Of a stretch of DNA of 64,000 bases, positions 58,747 through 64,000 are shown piece by piece (the first letter of the stretch is position 1; every line of letters starts with the position of its first letter). The stretch lies in assembly GCA_964247695.1 (NCBI GenBank), contig CAXTVI010000005.1, positions 1 to 64,000 of the forward strand. Reading direction: 5' to 3'. The stretch is from Lichenicoccus sp964247695 (GTDB lineage Bacteria; Pseudomonadota; Alphaproteobacteria; Acetobacterales; Acetobacteraceae). A program made the position numbers and the translations under genes. The notes beneath the pieces are model-generated. The model did not search any database. It had not been told where the DNA came from and saw nothing but the letters and a program-made list of their open reading frames with translations.

Positions 58747-59472
58747 TCAGCGTCGGAACGTCACCACCAGCACGTCGCGGTAGGCCGGCTCGGCGGGGTC
58801 GAGCGGGCGCACCGCGGTGACGCCGTGATAGACGCGGCTGTCATCCACGAAGGCGGCGTCCAGCGGCTCGGTCAGAGTGAAGCTGCCGAGCGGCTGGCGC
58901 TGCAGGTCGTGGATGCTGGTGTCGCCGCTCGCGACGTTGACGCGCGCCACCAGCAGCACCAGCACCCAGTCGACGCCGTCGCGGTGCAGCCCCTCCGGCG
59001 TCGGCTGTCCGGCCTCGTCGGCGCGCGCCTCGATACGGAACTGGTGCAGTTCGACATGCCAGGTCCGCGGACGCACGCCAGGCGGTGTCAGCGCGGTGAA
59101 GGTCGCGTCGCACAGGCGCAGGATGGCGAGCAGCGCCGGATGGGAACCGATGTCGTCGGTCACCGGGCTGAACCAGCGTTCCAACCCGCCATTGAGCAGG
59201 TTGTAGTCGCGGCTCTGGTAGTGCGGCTGGTGCGGCTTGCGCCGGATCTCCCCGTCGGTGACCGAGAAATTGGCGTGGCGGCGCCGGCGATAGCGGCCGC
59301 CATCGGCCATGTAGCGATCCATGCCGAGATCGCCCCAGCTCCCGGCGAACGTCTCCCAGTCGCGCAGGCCGTACGGCTCCAGCAGCGCGCGCATCGGCGC
59401 AGCACGCACCAGCGCGAACCCGTCCGCGTGCAAGGACCGCTCGAGCAAAGTCGGCAATGCTTCGTCGTTCAT
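58747..59472 (-). CDS. 2OG-Fe dioxygenase (BsmA/L-isoleucine-4-hydroxylase-like)
   Basis: 241 residues from ATG 59472, overlapping the channel gene's stop by four bases. The iron site is His 163 and Asp 165 (PEGLHRDGVDWVLVLLVARV) and His 216 (FVDDSRVYHGVTAV), with Arg 232 (YRDVLVVTFRR) for 2-oxoglutarate. The N-terminus has DGFALVRAAPMRALLEP, and RRRRHANFSVTDGEIRRKPH is a family line. Relatives hydroxylate free amino acids or act in biofilm formation (BsmA). The coupling to a mechanosensitive channel is unusual. Confidence 0.87.
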   Translation of the reverse strand: MNDEALPTLLERSLHADGFALVRAAPMRALLEPYGLRDWETFAGSWGDLGMDRYMADGGRYRRRRHANFSVTDGEIRRKPHQPHYQSRDYNLLNGGLERWFSPVTDDIGSHPALLAILRLCDATFTALTPPGVRPRTWHVELHQFRIEARADEAGQPTPEGLHRDGVDWVLVLLVARVNVASGDTSIHDLQRQPLGSFTLTEPLDAAFVDDSRVYHGVTAVRPLDPAEPAYRDVLVVTFRR

Positions 59473-61919
59473 GCGGGCTCCGGGTTCGGCTCGGGGGCAA
59501 GGGACAGGTTCGGGATCGCCAGCGGCCGCGCCGGCAGCGCCACCTTCGCATCCTGCAGCGCGATGCGCAGCCGCCGGTAGAACTCGCGTTGGATCGGCCA
59601 GCGACCGCCGACTGTGCATTTCATCGTGCCGCTGATCGCCACCGAGTAGTCGCCGATGCTGTCCACGCCGTTCAGCGCGAAGTCGGCCAGGGCGAAGTCG
59701 GCGAACGCCGCATCGGCGCGCAGTCCGGCGCCGACCTCGTGCAGGATCGAGCACACGCGGTCGGTGTCCTCGGCCACGGCGATGTTGATCGCGATCGCCG
59801 CCACAGCGAAGTCCCGCGACAGGTTGGTCACCGTGCTGACCGACGAGAACGGGATGATCTGCACCGAGCCGTCGCCACCGCGCAGGCGCAGGGTGCGGAT
59901 CGACAGGTGCTCGACAGTGCCGGTGACGCCCGCCGCGGTGACCGTGTCGCCGACCTGCATCGCGTTCTCCACCAGCAGGAAGATGCCGGTGATGAAGTCC
60001 TGCACCAGCTTCTGCGAGCCGAAGCCGATGGCCACACCCAGGATGCCGGCGCCGGCCAGCAGCGGTGCGACATTGATGCCGATCTCGCTCAGGATGGTCA
60101 GCAGCACGATGGCGCCCAGGGTGATCAGCAGCACGGTGCGCAGGATCGGCAGCAGGGTCTGCAGCCGTACGGCCCGCGCGGTCTGCGAGGTGCGGCCGAA
60201 ATTGGAGACCTGGCGGTCGAGGGCTGCATTGACGCCCTCCCACGCCACCACGCCCAGCATCAGCGCCACCAGGATCGACAGCAGCGCCGAGACCATGCGC
60301 GTGCCGAGATGGCCGGCGGCGAACCAGGACAGTGCCGGCAGGCCCCAGCTCTGCAGCAGCAGCACGGCACCGGCCGCGAGCATGATGGCGTTCACCACCC
60401 GCCGCAACAGCGGGTACCAGCGGTTCGCCCGCATCTCCAGGCCCGGATAATGCTGCTCCAGCTCGGGGCTTACCCGGAACAGCCGATCCAGCAGCCCGAG
60501 CAGGCTGAGGGCGATGAAGCGGCAGACGACGACGATGACGACGGTGAGCACGAAGATGCGCCACATCTGCCGGTAGCCGTTCTGCACCTGCGCCGCCCAG
60601 ACCAGCCAGAGCGCGAAGTCGAAGAACATGGCAGGGATCCACCAGTGCTGGGCAAGTCGTGCCAGCACCGCGCCGGTGCTGGTCTCGCGGATCCGCCGGG
60701 GCGGCCGCAGCGCGTTGCCGACGCGCACCCGCGTCCGCCAGATCAGCCCGGCGAGCAGGATGTGCTCGATCAGCACGATCGCGCGGATGATGGATTGCGC
60801 GGCCCGCTGCGGCAGGTTGACCAGGCCGCCGATGTCGGTGACCGCCACCGCGACCACCGGCACCGCGATCAGCCAGGCCCACCAGCGGCACAGCAGCGAC
60901 GCGGTATTGTCGGTGACCCCGAGCAGCCGCACGCCGGGCGCCCCCGGTGCCAGCAGCATGTCGAGCACCAGGTAGAGCCCGCGTCCGAAGCCGTACAGGT
61001 TGGTGACGGTGACGATGACCAGTTGGCTGACCGGCTGCTGCGCCCAGCCGGTGCCGGCGACGTTGCCGATCGCCAGCAGGGCGCCGAGCGGGATCAGCTT
61101 GAGCACCAGCCGAAGCAGCGCGAACGGCACCCGCTTGAGGACGCGCAGGGTATGCCAGCGGTGCCGCGCGTCGCGCTGCCGGTGCTCGGCCGCGGTGACC
61201 GGGGCGCTCTCCTCGGGCATGCCTTCGGCGCCAATCCCCACCGGTGCCAGCTCATCGGCACGGGCGGGCTGTGTCGCGTCATCGAGGAGGGCGGGATCGT
61301 GCGGGATGTCCTCCTGCGCGACCCGGGCATCCCGCGCCAGCACGCGCAGCGGCCGTCCGAGCAGCAGGGTCAGCAGCCGCTCGACGATGAGGCCGCCGAC
61401 GAACACCAGCGTCGCCCGCCAGACGGCATCGAACAGTACGGCCCGGCTGGCGGGGTCGCGCAGCTCGTGGCTCACCCAATGCGTGGCCAGCACCGCGTCG
61501 CCGAACATGCGGCCGAAGGCGCGCGCCTGGGTCAGCACCAGCAACTGTGCCGAGCCGACCTCACCCAGCAATTCGCTGCCGAGGCTGTCCGGCGCCAGGG
61601 TCACCTTTGCAGGCGCCGCCGGCTTGGCGGCAGCGGGAGCCGGCATCGCCACCGGCAGGCTGCGGGCGATCGCCGTCAAGGTGCTGGTGAAGGCGGCCCG
61701 CTTGCGCGGGTCGTTCAGGACGTCGAGGACCTGTTGCGCCTGTGCGGCACTGATCGGAGCCGCGGCCACCGAGGCCGGGCGCGTGGCGTGCGGCGCGGCG
61801 CTGGAAGGCCCACTTGACTGGGCACGCGAGGGAGCACAGGGCGCGGCCACGAGGAGGCAGGCGCACAGCAACGCAAGCGCCAGCCGCCCAAGGGTCCGAT
61901 CATTGCCTTTCACGTGCAT
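59469..61919 (-). CDS. Large MscS-family mechanosensitive channel
   Basis: 816 residues from ATG 61919; the signal peptide has LALALLCACLLVAAPCAPSRA. A periplasmic N-terminal region (to about residue 130) is followed by about nine to eleven helices. The MscS pore and beta domain lie near residue 620-720: LLAGAGILGVAIGFGSQKLV, QDFITGIFLLVENAMQVGDT and IRTLRLRGGDGSVQIIPFSS. A cytoplasmic domain ends the protein. The size and layout resemble YbiO/YnaI-type channels, which open upon osmotic downshock and release solutes. It is the first gene of a leftward pair with the 2OG dioxygenase. Confidence 0.9.
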   Translation of the reverse strand: MHVKGNDRTLGRLALALLCACLLVAAPCAPSRAQSSGPSSAAPHATRPASVAAAPISAAQAQQVLDVLNDPRKRAAFTSTLTAIARSLPVAMPAPAAAKPAAPAKVTLAPDSLGSELLGEVGSAQLLVLTQARAFGRMFGDAVLATHWVSHELRDPASRAVLFDAVWRATLVFVGGLIVERLLTLLLGRPLRVLARDARVAQEDIPHDPALLDDATQPARADELAPVGIGAEGMPEESAPVTAAEHRQRDARHRWHTLRVLKRVPFALLRLVLKLIPLGALLAIGNVAGTGWAQQPVSQLVIVTVTNLYGFGRGLYLVLDMLLAPGAPGVRLLGVTDNTASLLCRWWAWLIAVPVVAVAVTDIGGLVNLPQRAAQSIIRAIVLIEHILLAGLIWRTRVRVGNALRPPRRIRETSTGAVLARLAQHWWIPAMFFDFALWLVWAAQVQNGYRQMWRIFVLTVVIVVVCRFIALSLLGLLDRLFRVSPELEQHYPGLEMRANRWYPLLRRVVNAIMLAAGAVLLLQSWGLPALSWFAAGHLGTRMVSALLSILVALMLGVVAWEGVNAALDRQVSNFGRTSQTARAVRLQTLLPILRTVLLITLGAIVLLTILSEIGINVAPLLAGAGILGVAIGFGSQKLVQDFITGIFLLVENAMQVGDTVTAAGVTGTVEHLSIRTLRLRGGDGSVQIIPFSSVSTVTNLSRDFAVAAIAINIAVAEDTDRVCSILHEVGAGLRADAAFADFALADFALNGVDSIGDYSVAISGTMKCTVGGRWPIQREFYRRLRIALQDAKVALPARPLAIPNLSLAPEPNPEPA

Positions 61920-62006
61920 CCGGTTCGTTCCTGACAACTCAGGCGCGTGTGCAACCACGCGTGAGCGGCGGCTGTCAAATGCTTCGCGGTGGCCTATGTG
62001 TTGGGC

Positions 62007-62201
62007 ATGCGGGTCCTGCTGACGTTCCTGATGGTTTTCGCGATGATCGGGACGGTGGGCGTGCTGGCCGCCGGTGTCGTGGGGTTTGTCCGCGGCGGCG
62101 GCGATCCGCAGCGCTCGAACCGGCTGATGCGATGGCGGGTGATCCTGCAGGCGACCGCCATACTACTGTTCGTGCTGCTGCTGACGATCTTCAGGCGGTA
62201 G
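62007..62201 (+). CDS. Twin-transmembrane HIG1-like protein
   Basis: 64 residues from ATG 62007; GTG 61989 is an alternative. Two helices (LLTFLMVFAMIGTVGVLAAGVV and WRVILQATAILLFVLLLTIF) are joined by GFVRGGGDPQRSNRLMRWR, which is the loop typical of bacterial HIG1-domain (hypoxia-induced, twin-transmembrane) proteins. These associate with respiratory oxidases in some species. The last 11 bases overlap the convergent thiM gene. Confidence 0.78.
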   Translation: MRVLLTFLMVFAMIGTVGVLAAGVVGFVRGGGDPQRSNRLMRWRVILQATAILLFVLLLTIFRR

Positions 62202-63057
62202 GCCGTTCCCTCCCGACGATTTCGGTCAGGTGGGCGCGTCGGGCGACCAGATCCTCGTCCATCAGATAGAGCGCGTCGATCATGCCGCTCTGCAGGCTGC
62301 CCGGACCGAGGGCAAGCTCGGCTGCCATCTCGCCGGCAAGGCCGGTGAACACCATGCCCGCTATCGCCGCCGTCAGCGCATCAGGAGTGACGGCAAGGCA
62401 GGCGCCGATCAGGGCGGTCGCGGTACAGCCAAGCCCGGTGACACGCGTCATCATCGGATGCCCGTTATTCACGCCAACGGTGCGCTGCCCGTCGGTGATG
62501 TAGTCGGTTGCGCCGCTGACCACCACGACGCAGCGCAGCGCCCGGGCCAGCCCGATCGCGCCGTCGAGCGCCGTCTCGGCGCGCTCCATGCTGTCGACCC
62601 CGCGGCCGCCGGACGGCGGGGCGCCCTGCGCCGAGCCGGACAGGTGCCCGAGGGCGATGATCTCCGAGGCGTTGCCGCGCACTACCGTGGGGGAGAACGC
62701 CAGCAGCTCCACCGCCACCTGCGACCGGTAGGACAGGGCGCCGATCGCCACCGGGTCCAGGATCCACGGGGTGCCGGCGGATCGCGCGGACTTCGCGGCG
62801 AGACGCATGGCGTGCGCCCGGCCGGCATCCATGGTGCCGAGGTTGATCACCAGCGCGCCGGCGATCGCCGCGAACTCGGACACTTCCTCCACGCCCTCGA
62901 CCATCGCCGGCGAGGCGCCGAGGGCCAGCAGCGCGTTGGCGGTACTGTTGGTCACCACCAGGTTGGTGATGTTGTGCACCAGCGGCGTGCGCGCGCGCAG
63001 CGTGGACAGCAGCGCCCCGATGGTGGCCGGGGTCGGTTCGTGCGTGGACGGGTGCAT
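62191..63057 (-). CDS. thiM: Hydroxyethylthiazole kinase
   Basis: 288 residues. The ThiM fold lines are TPLVHNITNLVVTNSTANAL, LGASPAMVEGVEEVSEFA, LVINLGTMDAGRAHAM, PWILDPVAIGALSYR, VVRGNASEIIAL and MMTRVTGLGCTATALIGACL with the catalytic Cys. It phosphorylates the thiazole alcohol in thiamine salvage. No TPP element was found upstream. Together with the TPP-controlled receptor and binding protein it supports scavenging of thiamine parts. It is divergent from a Nudix gene 100 bases away. Confidence 0.95.
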   Translation of the reverse strand: MHPSTHEPTPATIGALLSTLRARTPLVHNITNLVVTNSTANALLALGASPAMVEGVEEVSEFAAIAGALVINLGTMDAGRAHAMRLAAKSARSAGTPWILDPVAIGALSYRSQVAVELLAFSPTVVRGNASEIIALGHLSGSAQGAPPSGGRGVDSMERAETALDGAIGLARALRCVVVVSGATDYITDGQRTVGVNNGHPMMTRVTGLGCTATALIGACLAVTPDALTAAIAGMVFTGLAGEMAAELALGPGSLQSGMIDALYLMDEDLVARRAHLTEIVGRERPTA

Positions 63058-63157
63058 CGGCGGGCTTGGATCCTTCCGCGGCTGGGTATGGCCGGGGTAA
63101 GCCTGTATCGTCCGGCCGGCGCCTCGCGTCCATGGCGCTAGGTGTTGCGGAGGGTTG

Positions 63158-63793
63158 ATGCCGGACGAGCCGGAGTGGCTGCGACAGGTGCGCGAGCTGC
63201 AGGCGATCGCGCAGACTGGGCTCGCCTTTACCCGTGACCCGTATGACCGCGACCGCTACGACGCCCTGCGCATCCTGGCCGCACGCATGCTGGCGGACCG
63301 GGTGGGCGGTGATGCGGCCACGCTGCGCGACCTGTTCGCCGCCGAGCGGGGCTATGCCACGCCGAAGGTGGATGTTCGTGGGGCGGTGTTCGACAAGAGC
63401 CATCGCCTGCTGATGGTGCGCGAGACCGCCGATGCCGGGCGCTGGACGCTGCCCGGCGGCTGGGCCGACGTGAACCAGACCGCCTCCGAATGCGCGCTGC
63501 GCGAGATACGCGAGGAGAGCGGCTACGAGGCCCGGATCGTGAAGCTCGCCTTGCTGCATGATCGCGCGAGACAAGGCCACCAGCCGGCCGGGCTGCACTC
63601 CATCTACAAGCTGTTCTTCCTCTGTGCGCTCACCGGCGGCGAGGCGAGAGGCAGCCTGGAGACCAGCGAGGTGCGCTTCTTCGGCGAGCACGAGATCCCG
63701 GATGACCTGTCCACCGGCCGCACCCTGCCGCACCAGATCGCCCGGCTGTTCGCCCACCACCGGGACCCGACGCTGCCGACCGAGTTCGATTGA
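63158..63793 (+). CDS. Nudix hydrolase with N-terminal helical domain
   Basis: 211 residues from ATG 63158, with GGAG upstream. An N-terminal helical domain of about 65 residues (LRQVRELQAIAQTGLAFTRD) precedes the Nudix fold (VDVRGAVFDKSHRLLMVRE). The Nudix box is GGWADVNQTASECALREIRE-ESG: the R-E-I-R-E-E metal helix is intact, but Gln-Thr replaces the usual Glu-Ser/Thr at the first Glu. The family cleaves nucleoside diphosphate-linked compounds. Being divergent from thiM, it might act on a thiamine-related diphosphate, but this is inference. Confidence 0.88.
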   Translation: MPDEPEWLRQVRELQAIAQTGLAFTRDPYDRDRYDALRILAARMLADRVGGDAATLRDLFAAERGYATPKVDVRGAVFDKSHRLLMVRETADAGRWTLPGGWADVNQTASECALREIREESGYEARIVKLALLHDRARQGHQPAGLHSIYKLFFLCALTGGEARGSLETSEVRFFGEHEIPDDLSTGRTLPHQIARLFAHHRDPTLPTEFD

Positions 63794-63800
63794 GCTGCGG

Positions 63801-64000
63801 TCACCTTGCCTGGACCCACAGGTTCAGCATTCCCGCAAAACATCGCGGGTGTTCCGCCTCGAACAGGTCCCAGCGCGAAAGGTCGCGCAGCGGGGCATCA
63901 TCGCTGCCGCTCCACGCCCTGAACGCCCGCTGGGTCGCGGCCGGAACCTCGACGCCAAGCAGGTCGATCGCTCCCTCGGCCAGGAACCCGGCGACCTCGG
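63801..64000 (-). CDS. C-terminal end of a probable class I SAM-dependent methyltransferase (partial)
   Basis: The last 66 codons of a leftward gene that continues beyond the window. The peptide has IDLLGVEVPAATQRAFRAWS and WDLFEAEHPRCFAGMLNLWV-QAR, and the W-D-x-F-E-x-x-H-P-x-x-F-x-x-M line is common at the C-terminus of class I SAM-dependent methyltransferases of the type-12 group. The SAM site is outside the window, so the call is tentative. It is convergent with the Nudix gene, seven bases away. Confidence 0.5.
   Translation of the reverse strand, partial: EVAGFLAEGAIDLLGVEVPAATQRAFRAWSGSDDAPLRDLSRWDLFEAEHPRCFAGMLNLWVQAR

Noticed and set aside
59457..61817. Plus-strand frame of 786 codons over the MscS channel gene
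   Set aside because: Low-complexity Gln/His/Arg/Asp translation, exactly antisense to a gene with clear membrane and MscS motifs.
63058..63157. Possible TPP element upstream of thiM
   Set aside because: No CTGAGA or GAACCTGATC core on the minus strand in this interval.
1..64000. CRISPR arrays, tRNA or rRNA genes, insertion sequences, prophage genes
   Set aside because: None was recognised: no regularly spaced repeats, no transposase or integrase frames and no tRNA-like folds with conserved arms were seen.

Overview
The window is GC-rich, densely coded DNA from an alphaproteobacterium. The best guess is a member of the Acetobacteraceae. The reasons are the split F0 ATP synthase operon (atpI-atpB-atpE-b'-b), the many membrane sugar transferases, the OprB-type porin, the GMC oxidoreductase and the TonB receptors. 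The genus cannot be named from sequence alone. No rRNA, tRNA, CRISPR array, insertion sequence or prophage was seen.

Layout. (1) 1-4.7 kb: the end of a methylmalonate-semialdehyde dehydrogenase, a large TonB-dependent receptor, and a BBP2-type outer-membrane barrel. (2) 4.7-28.4 kb: an exopolysaccharide (EPS) locus. It holds a GtrB-like/GT-C pair, a WecG/TagA transferase, an acyltransferase, a Wzc-like BY-kinase, a Wzx flippase, two PAP2-related or phosphatase genes, a GH16-type glycanase, a short Wza-like export lipoprotein, a GumD/WcaJ-type initiating phosphoglycosyltransferase, five GT2 enzymes and an ExeA-like ATPase that spans a 100-N scaffold gap. (3) 28.7-32.4 kb: 6-phosphogluconate dehydrogenase, a GNAT acetyltransferase and an OprB porin. 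(4) 32.4-37.5 kb: the F0 operon followed by a polyprenyl-phosphate sugar synthase/transferase pair. (5) 37.5-48.6 kb: a beta-lactamase fragment, a small P-loop kinase, then a seven-gene leftward operon (rfbF, SDR, two methyltransferases, 2OG oxygenase, GT-C, PAP2) that probably makes and transfers a C-methylated CDP-sugar. A second flippase and another GT2 follow. (6) 48.9-53.3 kb: a leftward DoxX/cupin/SMP-30/VOC operon divergent from a GMC oxidoreductase, which looks like a small-molecule oxidation module. (7) 53.3-56.7 kb: a TPP riboswitch controlling a TonB receptor and a ThiY-like binding protein. (8) 56.7-64 kb: housekeeping and accessory genes, including a frameshifted tam remnant, a 2OG-Fe dioxygenase translationally coupled to an MscS-type channel, thiM, a Nudix hydrolase and a partial methyltransferase.

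How it fits together. The GumD-like enzyme would load a sugar phosphate on undecaprenyl phosphate. The GT2/GT26 enzymes extend it, Wzx flips it, the BY-kinase controls length, and the short export lipoprotein with the separate barrel would form the outer exit. No clear Wzy polymerase was found. The thiamine part (riboswitch, receptor, binding protein, thiM) points to scavenging of thiamine or its precursors. The most notable items are the riboswitch-controlled TonB receptor with an orphan binding protein, the GH16 enzyme with duplicated C-terminal modules and no signal peptide, the two-piece outer-membrane export device, the GMC/SMP-30/VOC/DoxX module, a promoter-like element shared by two EPS genes 39 kb apart, and the scaffold gap flanked by an exact 55-bp repeat.
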